Shown here: one piece after another, positions 6,312 to 13,003 of the stretch | Layout of the letters: every line of letters begins with the position of its first letter | Position numbering within the stretch: position 1 is the stretch's first letter | DNA from: Rickettsiales bacterium | GTDB taxonomy: Bacteria; Pseudomonadota; Alphaproteobacteria; Pelagibacterales; Pelagibacteraceae | Reading direction: 5' to 3' | DNA length: 13,342 bases | Assembly: GCA_005801485.1 (NCBI GenBank) | Contig: SYDM01000001.1 | Span: 1 to 13,342 of the forward strand | Notes under the pieces: model-generated | Told to the model about the DNA's origin: nothing | Databases searched by the model: none | The model's input: the letters and a program-made list of their open reading frames with translations, nothing else | Made by a program: the position numbers and the translations under genes

Positions 6312-6822
6312 TTTTTTTAAAATTATTATTTTTAGTTTTATAATATTTTTTCTTTCTGTTTTTTGGTTTGGATTAAACAAAGATAATAATTATAGTACTA
6401 AAAATCTTATTGGAAAAAAAATAAGTAGTTTTCAACTTTCATCTATTCATAATAATGATTTAGTTTCAGATGACATGTTAAAAAAAAATGAATTCACCTT
6501 AATTAATTTTTTTGCTTCATGGTGTGCCCCCTGTAGACTCGAACATCCATATTTGATGAAATTATCCAAGCAAAATAAAAAAATTAATATTTTAGGTATA
6601 AATTTTAAAGATAAAAAAAATAATGCTTTAAGTTTTTTGAATGAGCTAGGTGACCCTTACAATTTTGTAGCTGAAGATTCAGAAGGTAAAGCTTCAATTT
6701 TTTTTGGTATTTACGGCATACCAGAATCAATACTAATTAATAAAGATTTAACTATAATAAAAAAAATTATAGGACCCATAGACCAAAATCAATTTCAAGA
6801 AATTCAAGACTTAATTAAATGA
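6301..6822 (+). CDS. ccmG: CcmG/DsbE, periplasmic thioredoxin-like thiol reductase
   Basis: A membrane-anchored thioredoxin-fold protein that reduces apocytochrome c or CcmH cysteines before haem attachment; it is normally recharged by DsbD/CcdA. It has 173 residues: an N-terminal anchor at about 5-24, then the thioredoxin domain with the active site WCAPC (Trp74, Cys75, Cys78) in FFASWCAPCRLEHPYL and the cis-proline region GIYGIPES with Pro141. The length is usual for CcmG. The ATG lies 11 bases inside ccmF, preceded only by A-rich sequence with no Shine-Dalgarno, so coupling to ccmF is likely. The stop overlaps ccmH by four bases. No DsbD/CcdA partner gene is in the window. Confidence 0.95.
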   Translation: MKINFFKIIIFSFIIFFLSVFWFGLNKDNNYSTKNLIGKKISSFQLSSIHNNDLVSDDMLKKNEFTLINFFASWCAPCRLEHPYLMKLSKQNKKINILGINFKDKKNNALSFLNELGDPYNFVAEDSEGKASIFFGIYGIPESILINKDLTIIKKIIGPIDQNQFQEIQDLIK

Positions 6823-7193
6823 TATTGAGAAAAATTATAATTATTTATTTTTTTTTATTTTCTTCGCTTCATACCAATGAAGTCAATCCAGAGTTAATTG
6901 AAATTTATAAAAATCTAAGATGTTTAATTTGCCAAGGACAATCTATAGCTGATTCAAATTCGGATTTTGCATCAACGCTTAAATTAGTCGTGCAAGATCA
7001 AATTAAAGCTGGCAAAACAAAAGAAGAAATCTATGATTTTTTAATTAGTAAATATGGAGAGTGGATTGTGTACCAGCCCACTTTAAGTAAAAATAATTTT
7101 TTGCTTTGGTTTTTGCCTTATTTAATTTTAGTAATAGGCGGTCTAGTAATTTTTTTTATAATACGAAAAAGCAAGTATAATAAGACCAATTGA
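6819..7193 (+). CDS. ccmH: CcmH (CcmL-type), apocytochrome c thiol-handling subunit
   Basis: A periplasmic, membrane-anchored subunit of the haem lyase that exchanges disulfides with the apocytochrome CXXCH site. Its 124 residues match the short CcmH/CcmL form without the TPR (CcmI) extension. It has a signal sequence at 1-18 or so, the redox motif LRCLICQGQSI at 33-43 (Cys35 and Cys38), the helical stretch DFASTLKLVVQDQI, then YGEWIVYQP at 75-83, and a C-terminal membrane helix at about 93-116. It overlaps ccmG in an ATGA junction and is the last ccm gene here. No ccmI follows; a PagL-like gene starts 40 bases later. Confidence 0.95.
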   Translation: MILRKIIIIYFFLFSSLHTNEVNPELIEIYKNLRCLICQGQSIADSNSDFASTLKLVVQDQIKAGKTKEEIYDFLISKYGEWIVYQPTLSKNNFLLWFLPYLILVIGGLVIFFIIRKSKYNKTN

Positions 7194-7233
7194 AATGTGT
7201 ACTTTTTTTAATTAACGTTGTATTTTTTATCAA

Positions 7234-7860
7234 ATGAAAAAATTAATTATATTACTTTTTGCGATTATATTTTTGACAAATTCGCATTTATTATCGGCGG
7301 AAAAAGAGAAATTTTTTAAACCTTGGGGTTCAAATAAAAATTCTAAAAATGCTAATTCAAAAGCAACCCAGAAAGGTGATATCTTTAAGCAAATAACTTT
7401 TGATAATGATAAAACAGATAATATCTTAGTTTATACAGGCATTTTCGATCACAAAGATGAAAAAGCACCTGGAAAAAAAGAAAATCACAAAACCTCTTTA
7501 GTTGGAATAGAACACAAGAATGTAGATTTATTTAGAGACACTTGGATAGGGAGGTTTTCACCAACCACAGGAGCATTCGTTACAGGCAAAAGTTCTGCTT
7601 ATTTATATACAGGTGTTGAAGCTGACTATAATTTAGGCCCAATAAAAATATCACCTAGTTTTGCACCTGGGTATTATGAGGCGGGTGATGGTAAAAATTT
7701 AGGAAGTGCACTTGAATTTAAATCAGAAATAAAAATTGGGATAGATTTATTTAAAAATTCTAATCTTGGATACAGTTATAGCCACATTTCAAATAATGAT
7801 TGGGGAGACAGAAACCCAGGTGCCGACAATCAATCGATAACTTTTTCTAAAAAGTTTTAA
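7234..7860 (+). CDS. PagL-type lipid A 3-O-deacylase / acyloxyacyl hydrolase-like outer-membrane protein
   Basis: A probable outer-membrane beta-barrel enzyme that would remove an ester-linked acyl chain from lipid A. Its 208 residues begin with a signal peptide (1-22, cleavage after LLSA). A charged N-rich segment of about 40 residues (23-65), unusual for a PagL, precedes the barrel. Alternating beta strands end in a C-terminal phenylalanine, as in outer-membrane proteins. The PagL active-site region is YSYSHISNNDWGDRNPGAD at 180-198: His184 and Ser186 match the catalytic His and Ser, and Asp198, twelve residues after the serine, takes the place of the usual Glu. TATTTT at 7221-7226, seven bases before the ATG, may be a -10 box. 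Family fairly sure; activity and substrate are inferred. Confidence 0.78.
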   Translation: MKKLIILLFAIIFLTNSHLLSAEKEKFFKPWGSNKNSKNANSKATQKGDIFKQITFDNDKTDNILVYTGIFDHKDEKAPGKKENHKTSLVGIEHKNVDLFRDTWIGRFSPTTGAFVTGKSSAYLYTGVEADYNLGPIKISPSFAPGYYEAGDGKNLGSALEFKSEIKIGIDLFKNSNLGYSYSHISNNDWGDRNPGADNQSITFSKKF

Positions 7861-7866
7861 ATAGCA

Positions 7867-9015
7867 GTGTCACTTAGAGATTGCTATAATATCGAAGACT
7901 TTAAAAAATTAGCTAAAAAAAATTTACCAGCTCCAATTTTTCATTACATAGATGGTGGAGCTGATGATGAAACAACTCTTAGAAGAAATACAGATTCTTT
8001 CTCCAAGTGTGATTTAATTCCTAATATTTTAGCAAATGTAGGAGAACCGGACCTCTCCGTTAATGTGTTTGGACACAAAATTGATATACCTTTATTTTTG
8101 TCTCCCACAGCAATGCAAAGACTTTATCATCACGATGGAGATAAAGCGTCTGCAAGAGCAGCAGAAAAATTTGGAACATTTTATAGTATGTCTACTATGG
8201 CAACTTCATCAATCGAAGAGATTGCGAACATCTCAAGTGGACCAAAATTATTTCAACTTTATATTCATAAAAATCAATCGCTTACAGATAATTTAATCGA
8301 TAGATGTAAAAATGCTGGTTTTAAGGGCTTATGTCTAACGGTAGATACAGTTGTTGCAGGCAATAGAGAAAGAGATCACAGAACCGGATTTACAACACCA
8401 CCAAGACTTACTTTAAAAAGTTTAATAAGTTTTGCTGCGCATCCGAAATGGACTTTTAATTATTTAACTCATGAAAAATTTAAATTAGCAAATGTTGCTC
8501 ATTTTACTAAAGATGGTTCAAGCATAGCAAAAGGTGTAATGGAATATATCAACGAGCAATACGATCCAGCCATGAGCTGGAAGGATGCAGAGTATTGTAT
8601 CAAGCGTTGGAAAGGTCCTTTTGCAATAAAAGGATTAATGTCAGTTAAGGATGCTAAGAAGGCAGTTGATATAGGAGCATCTGCTATCATGCTCTCAAAT
8701 CATGGTGGCAGACAATTAGACGGATCAAGATCGCCTTTCGATCAACTTCCTGCAATTGTTGATGCTGTCGGTGGAAAAATAGAAATCATCGTTGACGGTG
8801 GAATTAGAAGGGGAACTCATGTTTTAAAAGCTCTAGCACTAGGAGCAACAGCTTGCAGTTTCGGTAAAGGTTTTTTATTTGCGTTAAGTGCAGGAGGACA
8901 AGAAGGGGTAGAGTTAGTTCTTCAAAGAATGAAAGATGAAATTAGAAGAGACATGATTTTAATGGGCTGTAAAAGTATTAAAGAACTTAATCCTAGCAAA
9001 ATTGCCTTTAGATAA
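7867..9015 (+). CDS. lldD: FMN-dependent alpha-hydroxy acid dehydrogenase (LldD/glycolate oxidase family)
   Basis: It oxidises an L-2-hydroxyacid to the 2-oxoacid via FMN, passing electrons to quinone, cytochrome or oxygen. Its 382 residues are full length. Active-site residues are all visible: Tyr27 (FHYIDGGADDE), Gln130 and Tyr132 (FQLY), Thr158 (LTVDT), Arg167 (GNRERD), Lys255 (AIKG), and His279 and Arg282 in SNHGGRQLDG at 277-286. DGGIRRG occurs later. The position matching Trp108 of spinach glycolate oxidase appears to be Met111 (STMATSS), which speaks against a strict glycolate oxidase. L-lactate is the common bacterial substrate. The start is GTG, six bases after the pagL-like stop; no ATG lies before the conserved region. 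An aminotransferase and glcDEF follow. Family certain; the symbol is tentative because substrate is unproven. Confidence 0.87.
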   Translation: MSLRDCYNIEDFKKLAKKNLPAPIFHYIDGGADDETTLRRNTDSFSKCDLIPNILANVGEPDLSVNVFGHKIDIPLFLSPTAMQRLYHHDGDKASARAAEKFGTFYSMSTMATSSIEEIANISSGPKLFQLYIHKNQSLTDNLIDRCKNAGFKGLCLTVDTVVAGNRERDHRTGFTTPPRLTLKSLISFAAHPKWTFNYLTHEKFKLANVAHFTKDGSSIAKGVMEYINEQYDPAMSWKDAEYCIKRWKGPFAIKGLMSVKDAKKAVDIGASAIMLSNHGGRQLDGSRSPFDQLPAIVDAVGGKIEIIVDGGIRRGTHVLKALALGATACSFGKGFLFALSAGGQEGVELVLQRMKDEIRRDMILMGCKSIKELNPSKIAFR

Positions 9016-9081
9016 TATAGATAGTTCTAATATTTTTATTTTAATAATTTTAAATTCTGTTAGTTTCATGAAATAAAAAAA

Positions 9082-10245
9082 ATGCAATTATCAAAAAACT
9101 TAGAAAGATTAGGTACAGAGTCAGCATTCAGCGTGTTAGCTGAAGCTAAAAAACTTGAAGCCCAAGGAAAAGAAATGATTCACCTTGGATTAGGTCAGCC
9201 TGATTTTAAAACCCCTAAACACATAGTAGATGCTGCTAAGAAAGCATTAGACGATGGACATCATGGATATGTTTTATCAAATGGTATTTTAGAGTGTAGG
9301 CAAGCTGTTACTAGAAAAATTAAAAAACTTTACAATAAAGTTGTTGATCCAGAGAGAGTTTTAATTATGCCTGGAGGAAAACCTACTATGTTTTTTGCTA
9401 TCTCAATTTTTGGAGAGCCGGGCGCTGAAATTATTCATCCTACTCCAGGATTTCCGATTTATGAGTCGATGATCAATTATTCAGGGGCAAAAGCCGTTCC
9501 TTATGATCTTACAAAAGATAAAGATTTAAAATTTGATCCAGAAAAAATTTTATCTTTAATTACAGATAAAACTAGAATGTTAGTGCTTATTAATCCCAAT
9601 AATCCAACAGGAAGTTTTGTAGAAAAACCAGCTATAGACTTTTTAGCTGAGGGTCTTAAGAAACATCCCCATGTTGTAATACTTAGTGATGAAATTTATA
9701 GTAGACAAATTTATGACGGTAAAGAAATGCCAACGTTTTTTAATTATCCTGATTTGCAAGATAGATTAATTGTTCTAGATGGTTGGAGCAAAGCTTACTC
9801 AATGACTGGATGGAGAATGGGCTGGAGTGTTTGGCCAGAAAAATTAGTACCGCATGTAAATAGATTAATTATTAATAGCGTGTCCTGCGTAAATGCACCT
9901 TCTCAGTTTGCTGGAATAGCTGCCTTGGACGGACCAGATGATCAAATTTTTGAAATGATGAAAAAATTTGATGAAAGAAGAAAATTAATTCATAAAGGTC
10001 TAAACGATCTACCTGGTGTTGAATGTAGCATGCCGGGAGGAGCTTTTTATGCTTATCCTAAAGTAATAGGAACGGGAATGAACGGATCGGAGTTTGCGAA
10101 AAAATGCATGCATGAAGCAGGTGTAGCAATCGTTCCAGGAACAGCTTTTGGTAAAACTTCAGTTGATTATGTTAGGTTTAGTTTTGCTGCTTCTAAAGAG
10201 AATATTCAAAAAGCTTTAGAAAAAATTAAAAAAATGCTTAGATAA
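9082..10245 (+). CDS. Class I/II PLP-dependent aminotransferase
   Basis: A fold-type I aminotransferase, aspartate-aminotransferase-like, of 387 residues and presumably cytosolic. The PLP lysine is Lys237 in GWSKAYSMTGWRMGW. Other cofactor and substrate residues are NPNNPTG at 171-177 (Asn173), SDEIY at 202-206 (Asp203, Tyr206), Arg245, and Arg365 in YVRFSFA, which would bind the substrate carboxylate. The phosphate-loop segment reads PGGKPTMFF (97-105). Sequence does not fix the amino donor or acceptor. Its place between a 2-hydroxyacid dehydrogenase and glcDEF suggests it acts on the 2-oxoacid products, for example glyoxylate to glycine or pyruvate to alanine. The 66-base AT-rich gap before it may hold a promoter, but none is clear, and no Shine-Dalgarno is seen. 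Confidence 0.9.
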   Translation: MQLSKNLERLGTESAFSVLAEAKKLEAQGKEMIHLGLGQPDFKTPKHIVDAAKKALDDGHHGYVLSNGILECRQAVTRKIKKLYNKVVDPERVLIMPGGKPTMFFAISIFGEPGAEIIHPTPGFPIYESMINYSGAKAVPYDLTKDKDLKFDPEKILSLITDKTRMLVLINPNNPTGSFVEKPAIDFLAEGLKKHPHVVILSDEIYSRQIYDGKEMPTFFNYPDLQDRLIVLDGWSKAYSMTGWRMGWSVWPEKLVPHVNRLIINSVSCVNAPSQFAGIAALDGPDDQIFEMMKKFDERRKLIHKGLNDLPGVECSMPGGAFYAYPKVIGTGMNGSEFAKKCMHEAGVAIVPGTAFGKTSVDYVRFSFAASKENIQKALEKIKKMLR

Positions 10246-10258
10246 CTATCTTTGCCTT

Positions 10259-10285
10259 TTGACCAAACAGCTTAAAAATTATAAA
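10259..10285 (+). promoter_or_regulatory. Putative promoter of glcDEF
   Basis: TTGACC (10259-10264) and TATAAA (10280-10285) are separated by 15 bases, slightly short of ideal. The ATG of glcD lies eight bases after the -10 box, so the message would start at or within a base or two of the start codon. The -35 is the best match to consensus in the window. The 48-base gap has no hairpin. Confidence 0.4.
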
Positions 10286-10293
10286 CTTATTAT

Positions 10294-11790
10294 ATGACAA
10301 GTCTTCAAATGCCTAAAGTTGATCAGTTAATTTTATCAAGTAAAGATAAAATTATTGCCGATTTAAGCAGAATACTTAACATCGACAATATCCTTTCTCA
10401 TGAAGACGAAATAAGACCTTATGAAACTGATGCATTAGCCGCATACAAGCAGGCACCGCTTCTTGTAGTTCTGCCAGAAACCGTAGAACAGGTAAGCCAA
10501 ATATTAAATTATTGTAACGAAAATAAAATTAAAGTTGTGCCTCGTGGAGCAGGAACAGGCCTTTCAGGAGGGGCATTACCTTTAGCTGATTGTGTTTTAT
10601 TAAGTATGGGAAAATTTAATAAGATACTTGAAATTGATTACAAAAATAAATGTGTTGTGGCACAACCTTGTGTAACTAATTTAGCCATTACGCATGCCGT
10701 ACAAGATCAAAAATTTTATTATGCTCCAGATCCATCAAGTCAACTAGCTTGTTCGATTGGTGGTAACGTTGCTGAAAATTCTGGCGGAGTTCATTCTTTA
10801 AAGTATGGTGCGACTACAAATAATTTATTAGGAATCCAAGTTGTTTTAATGGATGGAACGGTAACAAGATTTGGAGGAAAAACATTAGACTCCGAAGGCT
10901 ACGATCTACTTGGATTAATGACTGGTTCTGAAGGTTTGCTTGGAGTAATTACAGAAGTAACGGTTAAAATTTTAAAAAATCCTGAAGTTGCAAAAGCTGC
11001 ACTGATTGGTTTTTCTTCAATTGAAGATGCAGGAAAATGTGTAACTGAAATTATTGCAAAAGGAATAATTCCTGCTGGCATGGAAATTATGGATAAAGCT
11101 TTGACAAAAGCAACTAATGATTATTCCAAAGCCGGTTACCCTGTCGATGCAGAAGCTACGATGATTGTTGAGTTGGACGGCACAGATTCTGAAGTTTTAG
11201 AATTAATTAAAAGAGTAGAAGAAATTGCAAAAAAAAACAAATGTTCGAGTATAAAAATTAGTAAGTCAAACGAAGAAAGATTAAAATTTTGGATGGGTAG
11301 AAAAGCTGCTTTTCCAGCTTGTGGTGATTTAGCACCAGATTATATGTGCATGGATGGCTCTATACCTAGAGGAAAACTAGCAGAAGTTTTAAAAGAAATT
11401 CAAAAACTTTCAATTAAATATAATTTACCTGTCGCAAATGCTTTTCATGCTGGCGATGGAAATCTACACCCACTTATTATGTTTAATGCAAATGATCCAG
11501 AACAATTAAGAAAAACCGAAGAATTTGGTGCAGAGATATTAAAGTATTGTGTTAAAGTTGGTGGAGCCTTAACAGGAGAACACGGAGTTGGCATAGAAAA
11601 AAGAGAATTAATGTGTGAAGCATTTAATGATACGGACATTAAACAACAACTTAATATTAAAATTGCTCTTGATCCAAACTCTTTACTTAACCCTGGCAAA
11701 GTTTATCCAATCTTAAGAAAATGCGCTGAGGAAGGAAGAGTACATGTTCATGGAGGAAAAACAAGATTTCCAGATATCCCAAGATTTTAG
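10294..11790 (+). CDS. glcD: GlcD, FAD-binding subunit of glycolate oxidase
   Basis: The catalytic flavin subunit of the GlcDEF glycolate oxidase, which oxidises glycolate to glyoxylate and feeds electrons to the respiratory chain at the membrane. It has 498 residues, matching E. coli GlcD. The PCMH-type FAD domain carries VPRGAGTGLSGG (82-93), DPSS (146-149), SIGGNVAENSGG (154-165) and MTGSEGLLGVITE (209-221). The FAD-linked oxidase C-terminal domain carries FHAGDGNLHP (384-393), GEHGVGIEK (428-436) and LDPNSLLNPGKV (459-470). The GlcD-specific tail ending FPDIPRF is intact, so the overlap with glcE is not a frameshift. D-lactate dehydrogenase is a relative, but the tail and the glcE and glcF neighbours favour GlcD. 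Electrons would pass to GlcF. Confidence 0.95.
   Translation: MTSLQMPKVDQLILSSKDKIIADLSRILNIDNILSHEDEIRPYETDALAAYKQAPLLVVLPETVEQVSQILNYCNENKIKVVPRGAGTGLSGGALPLADCVLLSMGKFNKILEIDYKNKCVVAQPCVTNLAITHAVQDQKFYYAPDPSSQLACSIGGNVAENSGGVHSLKYGATTNNLLGIQVVLMDGTVTRFGGKTLDSEGYDLLGLMTGSEGLLGVITEVTVKILKNPEVAKAALIGFSSIEDAGKCVTEIIAKGIIPAGMEIMDKALTKATNDYSKAGYPVDAEATMIVELDGTDSEVLELIKRVEEIAKKNKCSSIKISKSNEERLKFWMGRKAAFPACGDLAPDYMCMDGSIPRGKLAEVLKEIQKLSIKYNLPVANAFHAGDGNLHPLIMFNANDPEQLRKTEEFGAEILKYCVKVGGALTGEHGVGIEKRELMCEAFNDTDIKQQLNIKIALDPNSLLNPGKVYPILRKCAEEGRVHVHGGKTRFPDIPRF
11728..11740 (+). promoter_or_regulatory. Shine-Dalgarno of glcE inside glcD
   Basis: A purine run (GAGGAAGGAAGAG) within the last codons of glcD places AGGA (11733-11736) seven bases before the ATG at 11744. 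It is the clearest ribosome-binding site in a window where most starts lack one, and it favours 11744 over the in-frame ATG at 11750. Confidence 0.55.
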
Positions 11791-13003
11791 TGCATCAATA
11801 CTAAAACCAAATACCGAAGAAGCAATAGCCGATTCAATTAGATATTGTTATAAAAAAAATATTCCACTTGAGATTAATGGTTTAGGTTCAAAAAAGAATA
11901 TTGGTAAAAATTTTCAGTCACAAAAAACTTTAGATCTTTCTAATTATTCTGGAATCATTAAATATGAACCAGAAGAATTGTACATAAAAGTAAAATCTGG
12001 AACACCTATTAAAACAATTAAAGAGGAACTAGAAAAAAAAAATCAACAACTTGCTTTTGAGCCTATAGATTTTGGTTATCTTTTCGAGGGCAAAAGGAAT
12101 GAGGGAACAATTGGAGGTGTACTTTCTTGTAATTTTTCTGGTTCAAGAAGATTCAAAGTTGGTAGTGCCCGAGATCACATTTTAGGATTTAAAGGCGTAA
12201 ATGGAAAAGGTGAAATAATAAAATCAGGCGGAACAGTTGTTAAAAATGTTACAGGCTATGATTTAAGTAAAATTATAACGGGTTCTTTTGGCACCTTGAG
12301 TGTTTTTACAGAAATATCAGTTAAGGTTTTGCCAAAAGCTGATTTGACAAAAACTCTAATTATAGAAAATCCTCATTTAAAAAAAGGTCTAGAATATTTA
12401 AATACTGCTTTGGGATCATCCACCGATCCATCGGGAGGAGTGTTCTATCCAGAGTATTTTCGTAATCAATTTATATTTAATGATTTAACAACAGAAGGCC
12501 CTATTACAGCAATAAGAATAGAAGGTTCAAAATTATCTGTAGATGAAAGAATTAACAAATTAATAAAAGAATTAAATGTGGGTAGTAAAGAAGTTTCAAT
12601 TTTAGATTCTTCCCAGTCGAATATTTTTTGGGAGAATACAAGGTGCTTAAAAGTGTTTACAAACTTAAAAAGCAATCTACTCAGAGTCATTGCTCCCGCG
12701 AGCGAAGTATTTGAATTAATGAATAAGCTTAAATCTTATAATGTTAGGTATTGTATAGATTGGGGAGGAAGTTTAATTTGGCTACAGATAGATCAATCAA
12801 ATTCAAATTCCTTGAAAGAAATTAGATCTTTGGTAAAAAATTTAGGAGGTTATTTGACAATTATTAAAGTAGAAGAAAGTTTGAAGCCTTTAATTGATAT
12901 TTTTACGATAGATGAAGTTAAATATAAGATATCTGAAAAAATTAAGAAAAGCTTCGATCCTAAAAGAATTTTAAATTCAGGAAAAATGTATACAGGAATT
13001 TAA
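11744..13003 (+). CDS. glcE: GlcE, FAD-binding subunit of glycolate oxidase
   Basis: The second flavoprotein subunit of glycolate oxidase, with a PCMH-type FAD-binding domain. Its 419 residues exceed the roughly 350 of E. coli GlcE; the extra length is spread through the middle and the C-terminal half. Motifs include GTIGGVLSCNFSGSRRF (121-137), SARDHILGFKGV (141-152), GTVVKNVTGYDLSK (163-176), GSFGTLSVFTEISVKVLP (180-197), the GlcE-typical IDWGGSLIWLQ (338-348) and a terminal FDPKRILNSGKMY (404-416). The start is inside glcD (47-base overlap), supported by a good Shine-Dalgarno; ATG at 11750 would remove only two residues. The stop overlaps the glcF start by one base (TAATG). The three genes form one translationally linked unit. 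Confidence 0.94.
   Translation: MFMEEKQDFQISQDFSASILKPNTEEAIADSIRYCYKKNIPLEINGLGSKKNIGKNFQSQKTLDLSNYSGIIKYEPEELYIKVKSGTPIKTIKEELEKKNQQLAFEPIDFGYLFEGKRNEGTIGGVLSCNFSGSRRFKVGSARDHILGFKGVNGKGEIIKSGGTVVKNVTGYDLSKIITGSFGTLSVFTEISVKVLPKADLTKTLIIENPHLKKGLEYLNTALGSSTDPSGGVFYPEYFRNQFIFNDLTTEGPITAIRIEGSKLSVDERINKLIKELNVGSKEVSILDSSQSNIFWENTRCLKVFTNLKSNLLRVIAPASEVFELMNKLKSYNVRYCIDWGGSLIWLQIDQSNSNSLKEIRSLVKNLGGYLTIIKVEESLKPLIDIFTIDEVKYKISEKIKKSFDPKRILNSGKMYTGI
12994..12997 (+). promoter_or_regulatory. Shine-Dalgarno of glcF
   Basis: AGGA lies five bases before the glcF ATG (13003), within the final codons of glcE, and supports the start that overlaps the glcE stop by one base. Confidence 0.5.

Noticed and set aside
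7194..7233. Intrinsic terminator after ccmH
   Set aside because: There is a run of seven T (7203-7209), but no convincing stem precedes it; the run alone is ordinary in this AT-rich DNA.
8063..8296. Second-frame open stretch of 77 codons inside the LldD-family gene
   Set aside because: It lies wholly inside a gene whose own frame carries all catalytic motifs; no ribosome-binding site or domain is visible.
9016..9081. Possible glycine riboswitch before the aminotransferase
   Set aside because: Glycine riboswitches are known in SAR11, but this gap of 66 bases is too short for a glycine aptamer and lacks its conserved G/C-rich core; it is almost all A/T. The 48-base gap before glcD is likewise too short.
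11445..11699. Minus-strand open frame of 84 codons within glcD
   Set aside because: Antisense to the HAGDGNLHP and GEHGVG region of glcD; composition reflects the complementary strand only.
11744..11790. 47-base glcD-glcE overlap as a frameshift or misassembly
   Set aside because: GlcD has its proper FPDIPRF ending and glcE has a good Shine-Dalgarno and start inside glcD, so both reading frames are intact.
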